DNA of 64,000 bases, from contig JAJEKV010000001.1 of NCBI GenBank assembly GCA_021234155.1, positions 23,669,189 through 23,733,188 of the forward strand, given 5' to 3'. Every line of letters begins with the position of its first letter. Position 1 is the first letter of the stretch. Source of the DNA: Isoetes taiwanensis (taxonomy: Eukaryota > Streptophyta > Lycopodiopsida > Isoetales > Isoetaceae). The notes below the pieces were generated by a model that saw only the letters and a program-made list of their open reading frames with translations, was not told where the DNA came from and did no database searches. The position numbers were made by a program, and so were the translations under genes. Below are positions 53,546 through 64,000 of this stretch, in pieces.

Positions 53546-54094
53546 GGGAGATATTAAGAAGTGCATTAAAAAATGTTTCAACTTCGAGTTACATTTAAAG
53601 CCGCATTGTATTAGCATCATTTGCAAGCAATCTAAATCTGTACTTTCGATGTTTGCAGTCAAGAGATATAGATAGATAGTAAGTTTTACGTCAAATCTGG
53701 TATCTAGATAAGTTATACAAATGACCATTGCTGCTAAGCAGTTTATTAATCAAGCACCTATTTATTAATTGTGTCAATGTCTTGTCTTCTTGACGTAATA
53801 AACATATATTGTTACTACAAGTAGTAGCAATACGGTCATAAAGAGCATAAAGATGCATTGTTTTTAACATTTCTCTCGCCCTGTCCAATTGTGCATAAGA
53901 AGAACCGAAGGCAGTAGAGGATTCAAACCTCTAGGTCCAGGACGCAAACATCAAAATACCAAAGAAGCAAACAAATTAAACAAGAAAACGACTCTAAAAA
54001 CCCAAAATCAAAATTATGAAAGGAGACTCCTCCTCAATCCTAGAAAAGAAACCCATCCGACATCTCATTTTGGGGCAAACTTCTTACATATCTC

Positions 54095-54310
54095 AAGGCA
54101 TGAGGCTAACATCCATTAAGACCAATAAAGGGTCATGGAATGGAACATAAACGTGGGCATGAAGCCCAAACAAGAGAATAGGGCAAAATTGCTTGAATAT
54201 CAAACAAAATAATAAATACAATTATACTATCTAGACATAGGCATCCAGGGAATAGAAGGAGAAATATAACTAACTGTTAACTTTTATATTATAGTTGTTC
54301 TCTATAATGA
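54095..54310. repeat. R2 partial copy (middle part)
   Basis: Matches 52960-53160 with an insertion near 54130 (AAGGGTCATGG). Confidence 0.8.
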
Positions 54311-54566
54311 AAAAGAAAACCTAGGCTTGCCTATTTTCGTGCCATGAGGGATGGAGATTTGAATTTTGTTTTGCATGATTTCTTTTCTTCTGTGTGATGA
54401 TGCTTTCATGTTTTTTTACTCTAAACATATGGACTCTGGTTGCAGAGTCAGCATCAAAGGTGCAGGTCACTTGTGTTGCAACTGGCTTTGTGCTAACACA
54501 TTTTGCAAGATACTTAATAGAATATGAGGACAAGGTTTGTGAGAAACATTTTCCTTTGTTGTTTGT

Positions 54567-54871
54567 CTAAGGCAGCGAGAAGCCAACAGAAGAGCGTAGC
54601 CGATAAGCACAGAATGGTAAGAGAGTTTCAAGTTGGGGATAACATATGGCGATAACATATGGCTGAAGATCAAAGTCAAGCAAGCGAAGCTCCACATCGG
54701 CAATTGCAAGAAACTTGCTCCAAGATGGGCTGGGCCATTCAGGATAACCAAAAGAGTAGGTAGTCAATCCTACAAGTTGGACCTGCCAGTGCATCTCAAA
54801 ATCCATAGGGTCTTCCATGTAAGTCTCCTGAAGAGGCACACTCCTAATCCAGAGGAAGTATTGAAGACAAC
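54567..54871 (+). pseudogene. Ty3/Gypsy integrase C-terminal fragment
   Basis: The reading gives SVADKHRMVREFQVGDN, then VKQAKLHIGNCKKLAPRWAG, then KLDLPVHLKIHRVFHVSLLK, the standard end of plant Gypsy polyproteins (GD-x-V-W-L...GPF...H-x-VFHVSLLK). A 13-bp tandem duplication (GATAACATATGGC twice, near 54639-54664) shifts the frame at the W-L strand. Only this tail of the element is visible; gag, protease, RT and RNase H are absent. Confidence 0.85.
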
Positions 54872-54879
54872 ATAGTTAC

Positions 54880-57160
54880 TGGAAATGATGGACGACCAGC
54901 TTGAAATCGTCCCAGAGGTTCTTCTTGACAGGTCCCATAAGAAGACAAGAAGATCCCAATTTCTCCAATACCTAGTGAAATAGACGCACATTAGAGGAAA
55001 AATGAGATCACATTTTGTCCCATTAAAGGATGCTTAAAATGCCATGTCAGCTTTTTAAATTGTCCAATAAGAGAAGAGCTTCAGTATATCTCATTCCAGT
55101 ATTATGTGGCACCCTGTAATTAATGCAGCTGCAACTAACTTCTGTAGTATCATTTTTTCATTATAACTTTTGATCCAGAACTCCGATTCAAAAACTTTTT
55201 GATGGGTTCGTCTTCACAAGATCTATCTACTGATAACCCATTCATACATCTTTTACGATATAAATATATAAGAAATAAGCAAAAAATCATATTTTTTTAA
55301 GATTAACGCATATGACCATATTGAAATACATCATAACCATATATCATTGGAAAGATCTTTTCATTCCGCATCTAATGCAACAAACGCCGCAACATTTTGA
55401 CAAGTGGATCAAAAGTTATGGGGGAAAAACAACAGCAATGAAGTTGTTGGTGCTGCATTAATTGCAGTTAATAGAGGATAGCCATTCCATTGGAGGATTC
55501 TTATGGGGATGAAATGAGATCTCAAATTTCCTCTAATGCTTACCTGTGAAAGACGCTACATGGGTACTACAATCAGATTTGGAGAAGTAGTACTCCCAAT
55601 TCATGGAGCAATGCAAGGGTCGGCTCGTCACCGAAGTAGTCGACACTGAACCGATAGGTGAGTGTGAGGTAGATTAAGAAGTCTACTTCCGTCCCACAGA
55701 AGTAGGCGAACTTGAGAGATAAGAGTTCATTCAGGCATGCATTGATAGGAAAGCACCTCTAGTCAATGCCTACTACGGGAAAGACGCAGCATTTGGCTGG
55801 AGGCTTCTCTGGAAAATTTCCATTGGAATTGTGATTGGCTTTCTCCTGGAGTATTCAAAACTGTTAAATATATGTTTCTTTGCCTTGAAGCTCTACATGG
55901 AAAGAGTAGCCTAGTCTATAGTACCTCTATTGTAGAGAAGAGGTTGAGGCAGTTATACTAGTGGAGTAGCGGATTGCTCTAGCATTGGAGGGAGCTCTTG
56001 GAGAAAGGCCTATAGTATCTTGCTACTGGGAAGACAGTTGGTAATCTTGCCTAGTACAGTGCTACTTCTGCTTAAAATCTTGCGGGTTGGGCTTTTTGGT
56101 AGTGGAATACATTTCTGGAAGAGCAAGTCAGCCTTTATAGTACTGCTAGTAGGAGAAGAATGCAGATCTTCAGGCGTTCTCATACAATCCAGAGCGACTT
56201 GTAACATATCTTATTCTTCTAGGTATTCCTTCGGCTGCGTTCTTCATGATCTTGAGGAATAATTTTTGTACTCTACAAGTGCTATTACCTTCCCATAGTA
56301 CCTACAAGAGCTGAGAAGAAGGCTATGCCCTCTAGTACTGGAAGAACTAAAAGGTAGAGGAGCATATCGTTTTGCAGGGATGAAGAAGAGGTTGAGAACC
56401 TTCAGCATAGTACGTGGACTTGATCCTAGGGTAGTTTTTCAGTTTGATGGCTGCATGTATTTTCTGTGACAATTCTTTCTATCCGGTGACCAAGAGCTTT
56501 GTATACTTCCTATCCAGCCTATTGTGGAGCCCACAAGAAGGTCGTGTGCCATTTTTATATTAATCAAAAAATTCTTACCCTAAAAAAAAAGAAAAAAAAA
56601 AAAAAGACACCATCCTTCACGCCAAAGGCGACTAAAGGTGTAGGCATGAGTGATCATCTTAGGCATGATAGGGCGTTGTCTCCACGGCCAAGATCATCTT
56701 CCTACGTCGGGAGATTAGCCTTGTATCCATATAAATTGTAATTAATGGGTGGTTCCCTAACAACCAACTTTAAAATAATTAAATGTATACTGACGTAGTG
56801 TTGGACCTGCAGGCCAATAGAGGGGGTCTAGCGGCAGGAAGGTCGCACTGCGAAGACTTGCAACACATGTTTTGTCATAATAGACCAAATGGAACCTTAA
56901 TTAGAGAATTTTGGAACTATGTTAATGATAATGGTGTAAACCATAAAATTTTGTGAATAATAGATGATAAAGTAAGAGGGTGAAAGATCCCCTTATCATA
57001 GTATGATATTGAACAAGGATGTGTTATGAAAATTAAACTTAAATATTACCTTGGGGTAATTGTATTGTAAAATTATATGCATCAAATGTATTGCAGGGTA
57101 TGCAGGTTTCCAAGGTGGGGAGACACGTGATGTTGAGGACAACATCAATTCAAGGTGGGG
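54880..57160. other. non-coding retro-derived stretch
   Basis: 55560-56606 looks like a decayed retrosequence ending in an A-rich tail at 56580-56606, with short in-frame traces only. No gene supported. Confidence 0.35.
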
Positions 57161-57175
57161 AGATTGTGACGTTTC
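57155..57175 (+). other. possible polypurine tract and LTR start
   Basis: AAGGTGGGGAGA followed by TTGTGACG resembles a Gypsy polypurine tract and 3' LTR border; an upstream GGTGGGGAGA copy is at 57112. No LTR pair was found. Confidence 0.3.
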
Positions 57176-58239
57176 AGCATAACATACGGTCTGAATACGT
57201 ATATTATACTGCCACATCACACGTATATGTCACCATGACAAGTACTTGAGAGCCGTAAAGAGTTGCGCCTAGGGGGCAACCTCGTATGTGCACATGTATA
57301 TTAAACATATGCAATTAAACATCTTGCCAAGTGGCAATACCCCATTTGGTCCCTTCTAACCTTAACCCTAAAAGTTCATGTATAAGGAACAAAAGGGAAA
57401 ACCCTAAACCTTTTCCATTTTCGCATTTTGGCTTCCCTAAGCCATTCCGGCCAAGGCAAGCTACCATTTCACATTGCCAGGCGCCACTGAGCCGTCTTTA
57501 CACAATAAATTCCTCAGGAGCAACTGTCTTCAGCAAGAACAAAGGCATGGACGCGATTCGAGGAGCTGGAGCAAGCCCAGGATCAGGTAACCTGCGATTC
57601 TGTTGTGCAAAGCCGACTCTTAGCCTGGCAATGAGCTAGTATAGTATGTTAGATCAGTCTTAACAGCCTTGTAGATCCTAAGATCACTAGCCGTAATGAC
57701 AGAACCTAACCATGTATGTTTAGGTAAGATAGATAAGATCTTATTCAGTATTTCAGTTCTTTGATGATGATGATGTTCCATTCTATGCTCTCCTGTGTAT
57801 GTGGGAAGGGGGGCAGAGACCCTGAAACCTTCAGTAGCAGATGATCCTAGATAACCTCATTAATTCCCAATTAATGCGGCCCATGTACAAGAGCCCGCCT
57901 GGTTGTGAGTGGCGGGGCTAGACCGGTGGAATAAGGGAAACTTGTCCCATCACTGATCGACCCTCTGGTGTGTAAAGTCTACCGGGGATCTCAGCGGGCT
58001 AGGCTTAATGGTTTGCCACTGCGTGTGGGCAAGGCATGAGCTCGACACCTCTTGGGTGATGCGTCACCTTCAATGAGGTTCAAGTCGAATACAGGCAGTG
58101 GCCCTCTAGCCTCCTGTGATGGGCATGCATGCCTCTGGAGAGGAAGTGACTCTCTTCCTGCCTCATCGGGACTAGGAGATACAACCCAACAGTAGCCCCT
58201 CTGGCTACGTACCCAGCAGGCTACGGTCCAGTCCCTAGA
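57176..58239. other. stretch without a supported gene
   Basis: A frame at 57331-57639 (102 codons, ending SLAMS) may be a gene or retroelement leader fragment but has no recognised domain. The remainder looks non-coding. Confidence 0.3.
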
Positions 58240-58430
58240 CTCTTCAACCTATTCTGCAAAGTGTGCACGAGAGGGGCGGATGGAGCGGACTATCCAACAA
58301 CCATGTTCCTATGCCAGCCCACTCCATTCTTATGAATTCCATCTGCAATGACTTCTGGAAACCTAAGCCGTCAGTCTAGACCCTGGAATCTGAGCCATTG
58401 TGTAGGATTCCCCATTGTGTAGCACAAACA
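58240..58430 (+). mobile_element. LINE-like fragment, third copy
   Basis: About 90% identical to 47440-47575 (GCCAGCCCACTCCATTCTTA, TCTGCAATGACTTCTGGA). Heavily truncated. Confidence 0.6.
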
Positions 58431-61400
58431 TCAGCATTGGTCAATCCCTTTGCTGTCTTATCTGGCCATACAAGGACCGTTAAGTCCTAGATGGTACCAT
58501 CCTTTCTTGGTGTACTGCATCAACGTTATCATATAACAAAGTAAAACTATATTCCTAATTCCATAATCATTGTCAGGAATGACTTATTGAAGCATATCTT
58601 ATGCATGCAATAAAGCATATCGTTTCAAGAAATTTCAGCAAACACCAGCCCCAATTTATAAGCATTAAAGTACACATGATTGACATGAAAATACATTGGG
58701 ACAAATTCCATATTCATATGTTTAACAAGGATTCATATCAGATCAGTTTTCATCCCCTTTTATGTTCAATCTGGATATTCAAAGTAGCAGAAGTATTCAA
58801 AAAAGCAAAGTAGCTATCATGACCGTTATGATTTGACAATGTATTGGTCTTTTTCATTCCCTTCTGCAACCATCTTGAAAGTAATATGGCCGTAAACTCT
58901 TCCATTTCTCCATCATCCTTAGCCAAATCCAACCTACAAAGCAAAAAGAACAATGGGAAGAAAATCCCGTACCTGCAGCCAATCAGTACCCTGTTAGCGT
59001 AAACACGGTATCAGGGCAAGGGCCAAAAGGTACATTGGGATTTTCAGCTCTTCGCTGATTACCCATTGTGCCTCTTGCCCTGCCAGTTAGAAAAGACTAA
59101 AAAAATGAATGGAGAATAAAATGCAACTGCATAGACATCTGTCAGCCATTAATGCACACATTTTACATGACATTTAGAATTTGGTTTCGATCAGAATAGA
59201 ACAAGAATGTAATGTTTTTTGTTCGAAAATGAAACAATAGCATTTGGTAGAGTATACTCATCGAAAAAGCAACATGCAATAGGCATTTCCAAATGCCATA
59301 AATTACCTATTTGCAGATCTGCCAAACCACAATTTGCATGTGGTACATTTAAAATATAAGGTCATAAGCTTTAACATGTATTAGATCCAATAAATTATTA
59401 TGCTACTGGAATACACCTTTAGACAGTAAAGAATCAAATCAAAAGAAAAAAGACAATCATATTGTTCATAAGAACCTGTTGTTTAGATTCGTCCATATTT
59501 TTAGTGCCGATTTTGAGGAAATTCAGGTGCAGTATCTGCCAAGTATTTGCCAAGCTGTGTATACTCCTCCTGGCATTTCATTTTGTATTTCTGCTCCAGA
59601 ACTTAGGTGTAACATTTCCAAATGAATATGAAACTAAGCATCGGATCTATCTATCCTTGTATACTGACAGGACAAATCGCTGGAATAAAGCAGCTTCACC
59701 TTAGAGCTCTGCTACCAAATCAACGCTACATTAGAGCTCTGCAACCAAACTGCATTTGCTTCAGATTGAGCTTTTCGTTGGTTAAGAACTTTTCCCTTTT
59801 TTTTGTTGCTTCAAAAATCTCATGACATCAAAAGCCTGAACTGGCTTCCCTGCTTTTCTCCATCGGAAATGCAGCTCCTTCTTATGGCCGTAGTCTCCAA
59901 AGAAAAGGACATCCTTGCTTGATCATTGCTACATATGGCATCGGCTAAGTTTTCCAGGTCTATCGCCTTAGCCATTTGCTTTAACATTTACCAGCACCTG
60001 CAAATTTAGGTACTTTTGTGTATCGGCTCCCAGAACAGAGGTAGAATAGAGGTAGCCGCTCGAGCCGCTCAAGGGCATGCTTTTTAGGGCAACCCGAAAA
60101 GCCCTAAATGTTAGTCTTCTAAGAAGCATAAGCATAATGTATTTGCAATACAAACCATGGATTTTGACATTTGCAGATATTCACTTCGTACCGGACCATT
60201 GCCCTCGCTATTCTCTAAAGATGGGCCCTTTAAGATTATGTGCAGAGCTCAATTAATCCGTTTAAACCTCCCTGATGTATGACAAGGTTTACAGCATATC
60301 ATAATTGCACAACCTGCATCATTGCCATAATGCCTCCTAGTGGATATTTATCTTGCTCAGTTGCTCAGTTGCACATTTAGCATAATTGCCATAACTGCAA
60401 TAATAATAATAAAAAAAAAAATCAAGCAAAATAATAAATACAATTATAGTTTCTAGACATAGGCATCCAGGGAATAAAAGGAGAAATATAGCTGATAATT
60501 TTTCATCTCGTATAGACCCTAAGGTCTAGGACTAGAGCATACAATAAGATTATGTTGTACAAGATGTTCACGAGAAGCTATAAATATCTCCAAGATTCTA
60601 TAATAGCCACATGCACTTGTTGCATTTCTCAAAGAAATGTTCCTAAGTCTTGAGGAAGTCGCAAATACATTTAGCACAGCTACACTTCATAATTGGTTAT
60701 TTATCTCTTACTGTTGCATATATTTTGAAACTAGTTATGTGTAAGTTTTGACGATCTTCAAATGTAAAATAGTTCTAGTACTATTTCAATACTTCTTCAA
60801 GCCCGTTACCAGCAAAAGCGGACAGGCCTCCAGCGATCCACCGACAGATTACCCAGGCAAGGTCTGCCCCCCCAGATCGGCTCTTACGAATTTGCCCCTT
60901 GCTACGGCCCAGGTGATCTTACAGGTCGCCTTGCAGCAGCCTTACAGATGCAACTAGAGATTTCTATTGCCAAGAAAGGTTTGCATCTATAAAAAATATA
61001 ATATACACAAAAGATAACTTATATGTAATATTATTCTACTTGGATAACAATGCTTTATAGCAGTAACACAGATATGAAGTTTATGCTAGTAAGAATAAGC
61101 AGATTTCATGGTGTTTTTTTCAGTTTGACCATACAATCTATATAAGAGATCTCTATATATGTCATTTCTCACATTTTGAACTATTTTAAAGGCATATTTG
61201 GGGAAAAGTAGTGTTTCTTTCTATGAACGAAAGAAGCATATATGAAGTGTTATGTAGTCTATTTATATATTGTCATGGCTAAACTTCACAACATCCACTT
61301 GAATTCAGAAGGGAAGTTAAGCCTAGCAAATGCAGGTTAGGCCAGAATTGGGGCCAATCGATTATGGCCATGCAAAAACTGCTCTAGAAGACCGCCAATG

Positions 61401-61692
61401 TTCGATGCTGAAGAAAATAGGCATGTATCAGGCCGATTGAGCAATCTGAGGGCCGCCAGGGTTCTGTCGAGCATGTACCAATTCGAATGATCCGGAGGCC
61501 GATAAGGGATGAAGATTCCGCAGCAACAAAGTTTGATAGTGCAGAAGAATTTGGGAGCAGACCGGAATTGGGAAATTGAAGCCATCTGTGTGGTGTCTAC
61601 AAGATTTGATCACAGAAGGACGACCTTCTATTATAGAGCCAGAGAAAAGAAAGTCAAAAAGATATAATTGTGTGGGGATACAGGGGATCAAA
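58431..61692. other. non-coding stretch with an R2 copy
   Basis: No supported gene. R2 occupies 60415-60800. Frames on the minus strand at 61337-61691 are short and unassigned. Confidence 0.4.
60415..60800. repeat. R2 partial copy (3' part)
   Basis: Matches 53020-53390 with a replaced stretch near 60490-60550. Confidence 0.8.
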
Positions 61693-61701
61693 GGATAAAT
61701 A
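61693..61701. repeat. MULE2 target-site duplication, left
   Basis: GGATAAATA, identical to 63140-63148. Confidence 0.9.
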
Positions 61702-63139
61702 CGGTGCTTCGATCGGCTCCCGAAATTGAGTTCGGGAGCCAGCCGGGTTCTCCCAAGCGAACCCGTGAAATTATGCCAGGCGAAACCCCATGGATTCGCC
61801 CAGCGAACCCGCCATGTTGACGCATACCGCAGCTGGCACTACCCAACCGTTCGCCCTGCGAACCCGAACCGTGGTTAAGCCAACCGTGCGAAACCCACCA
61901 AACGCGAGGGCATTTATTACCCCTGCGGGTTCGCCTCATTAAGACAACCCCATCGGGCGGGGCTAGCAGATTTGCCGGGGGCATTTATTAACCCCATCGG
62001 TGGGATTTCCATTACGCCATACCATCGTCTTTTTCGCCCCACGCGAACCCCATCTTTAGGCTTGAGCTATGAAGCGGATCGCCGCCCTTGAGTCAGTGGA
62101 AGTGCGCATATTTCGTCGATCCATCGGGTCCATTTTCCGATGCCAACTATCAATCCATTCCGACGTCGATCCTCCAAAAACCTGCCCTCCAAACCGCTAG
62201 ATTTGCTTATTTAAATCCATCCCCGTTTTTCGTTTTCCTTGCTTTCGTCCATTGCTTCTCCTCGGTTCTGCGTCTCGATCGCATTTTCGTTTTGATCGAT
62301 ACCCATCTTCGATTTTTCCCCGCCAATTGTGTATTACTCGTTGCACGATTCATCCCTTCTTCGATTTGGTCTGTTTTTTTTGGTAGTTTCATGCCCATTC
62401 CGGTGATCAAGTCATTATTTTTCTTGTTTGATCCATTCCGTCTTTGTTTCCATTAGCTTTGATATAAGATTCCGACCTCGGATTCTACCCCTTATAAGAA
62501 AAATTGCACCTTGCATGGCTCGGGTTGGGTCCCCTGTTGGAACCCACTTCAATCAATCCACGCCGAGAAAAAAAAAACGGAAAAAACGATTGCTGAATCG
62601 ATCAACGTAAGAATGCATTGCGAGAATCGATTTATATGCCGCCGAAAACAAAAAAGAAACGATCCGGGCAGTGGGGATCGAGAAAATTCGCGCAGAATTC
62701 GCACCAAATTGGCGAATAAGGAGGCGTTGTATCTTCGATGATGGGGAGCCAGGAAGAATAGGGTCGGCAAATGGGCCGTGCATCCTAAGCATCGAGGAGC
62801 AACAAAGGCGCTGGCTTGAGATGCCCTCGAGGTAGGCGTGCCGGGACCCTCGCCACCCCGCCGCTTTGTTACGCTTATTGGGTTCGCCTGCCGAACGGGC
62901 CGGGGCTTTACTATTTTGTCGATTTGCCTAATCCGACCTCGATCCGACCCCCACCGACGCCCCTAGACACTTAACCGGGTTTGGGTTCGCCTTTTAACCC
63001 GGCAGCAATGCCACGCAGCGACATGCTCGCTAACTTTGATGCCACGCCCCAGCCGGTTCGCGCCTGGCGACTTTCTGGTTCGGCCTGGGCGAACCCGCTT
63101 GGCAGTTTGACTCAATTTCGGGAGCCTATAAAGTGGGCG
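61702..63139 (-). mobile_element. MULE2: 1.4-kb non-autonomous Mutator-like element
   Basis: The left end matches the MULE1 right end over more than 60 bp (CGGTGCTTCGATCGGCTCCC...), and the right end matches the MULE1 left end, so it lies in the opposite orientation. A perfect 9-bp duplication flanks it. GGTTCGCC-type motifs are near 61745, 61770, 61790, 61850, 62880, 63054 and 63077. The interior (62080-62790) has no convincing gene. It is probably mobilised by a MULE1-type element. Confidence 0.9.
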
Positions 63140-63148
63140 GGATAAATA
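63140..63148. repeat. MULE2 target-site duplication, right
   Basis: GGATAAATA, matching 61693-61701. Confidence 0.9.
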
Positions 63149-63438
63149 GGAGTTTAAATATTAAATCTTACCCTTATCTTGTTATACGAAATGAGAAAAA
63201 CTTCATAAGCCTGCCTTGGGAAAGAACCTACTAAGGGGCATCATGAAAAATGATACGTTTGTCTGTGATGACTTGGCTGCCTAGTTGGCAATTTGATGAC
63301 ATGTCAGCCAAGTGATGACATGGAGGTTAGGTGCCATGTTGGTGATCCGCCTAGGTGGCAAAATACAAAATTTAAAAGTTGCATACGAAATTGAAAGGTG
63401 TCGATGACGTGGCAGTGACATGGCGATGACGTGGTAGG

Positions 63439-63852
63439 CAGGGATAGGTTCAATACGCTGTACATTTTATACGGAATACGTATGAATTATATGATACTTC
63501 TCATATTTGCTGTATAAAATGTAAAAAATACGGCAAAAAAAATTCCGGCGTCGGCAGATTTTCGCGTACGCGAAAACAACTAATTTGCGTACCCGAAAGT
63601 TTTTTCGCGTACACGAAACAGTAAAAACTGCGTACGCGAAAAAAAATAATTCGCGTACGCGAATTTTTTTTCCGCGTACGAATTTGAAATTTGAATTTCG
63701 CGTACGCGAAACTTTTTTCGCGTACGCGAACGTATAAATTTTTCCGGTCGGCGACTAAAAAATACGTAAAATACGTTTTTTTCAAAAAAATACGCATTTT
63801 TTAACTTTATACGTCAGGAATTTAGGTTTCATACGTACAGAACCTATCCCTG
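63439..63852. mobile_element. hAT-type MITE loaded with TTTCGCGTACGCGAAA palindromes
   Basis: The ends CAGGGATAGGTTC and GAACCTATCCCTG are inverted and flanked by a perfect 8-bp duplication GTGGTAGG (63431-63438 and 63853-63860), the hAT signature. It is 414 bp long with no coding capacity. Between 63559 and 63732 there are eight copies of the 14-16 bp palindrome TTTCGCGTACGCGAAA, five near-perfect. Confidence 0.9.
63559..63732. repeat. palindrome array in the hAT MITE
   Basis: Units at about 63559, 63584, 63602, 63629, 63650, 63672, 63696 and 63715, each centred on GTAC within CGCGTACGCG or a variant of it. Confidence 0.95.
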
Positions 63853-64000
63853 GTGGTAGGGGCTATAAATATGTAAACCACAGTTAGGGTTATTCTAACT
63901 AGGCAACCATATGCAATAAAGAATTGTCTTTTGGTTATCTTGTTGTTCTCTTCACAGTGCTATTTTTCTTGGGGCTCGACAATAAGTCCAACAATACAAC

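Noticed and set aside
63501-63797. 98-codon minus-strand frame
   Set aside because: Lies wholly over the hAT MITE palindrome array.
1-64000. tRNA, rRNA or other structured RNA genes
   Set aside because: I looked for tRNA A/B-box patterns and rRNA-like blocks and saw none; a covariance-model search would be needed to exclude small ncRNAs.

Overview
The window reads as nuclear DNA of a streptophyte, most likely a land plant with a large, repeat-rich genome. The reasons are GT-AG spliced genes with short introns, a plant-type F-box/kelch gene, and abundant MULE, hAT, Harbinger-like, Ty3/Gypsy and LINE-like DNA. I cannot name the species. Only two host genes are convincing: the 3' exons of a DedA-like membrane protein gene (148-1604, +) and an intact single-exon F-box/kelch gene (51047-52384, +). 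Almost everything else is mobile DNA, much of it nested.

Layout. E1 (3312-14228) is a 10.9-kb DNA transposon with ~32-bp terminal inverted repeats. It carries a decayed transposase-like gene (+) and six genes on the minus strand: three coiled-coil proteins, a protein with a long Asp/Glu tract, a divergent histone H3/CENP-A-like protein whose first residues are MARTKQTAR, and a protein of unknown family. Eight paired inverted motifs (arm consensus GGATCACACGACGCGAAA) lie between or just upstream of these genes. MULE1 (16330-27345) has a perfect 9-bp target duplication (TTAGTAGTG). It encodes a SWIM zinc-finger protein (+) and, on the minus strand, a spliced gene with a ULP1/C48-protease-like segment. 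It landed in a LINE-like repeat, and a related unoccupied copy survives at 47.6 kb. E3 (about 32.5-45.7 kb, ends not found) carries a DUF7869-like transposase with a DUF8039-like neighbour on the minus strand, and a ParB-like plus methyltransferase-like gene on the plus strand. It also holds about 13 palindromes centred on GCGGCCGC or GCGACCGC. E2 (38027-41988) is an internal-deletion derivative of E1 inserted in E3 with the duplication CTCT, and it carries a Harbinger-like MITE (41409-41612). A short non-autonomous MULE2 (61702-63139, duplication GGATAAATA) and a hAT-type MITE (63439-63852, duplication GTGGTAGG) end the window. A Gypsy integrase tail, LINE-like 3' fragments and several dispersed repeats fill the rest.

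What is unusual. First, a transposon encodes a histone H3-fold protein next to a strongly acidic protein. Second, four unrelated transposon families here (E1/E2, E3, the MULEs and the hAT MITE) each carry many copies of their own CpG-rich palindrome outside coding sequence. In E1 these sit near promoters. In E3 they cluster between divergent genes and also lie in an intron of the ParB-like gene, which invites a parS-like reading. Third, the transposon genes are broken mainly by single in-frame TGA or TAG codons that look like CGA or CAG after cytosine deamination, which suggests methylation-driven decay of recently intact genes. Protein-family calls rest on motifs seen by eye; no database search was possible.
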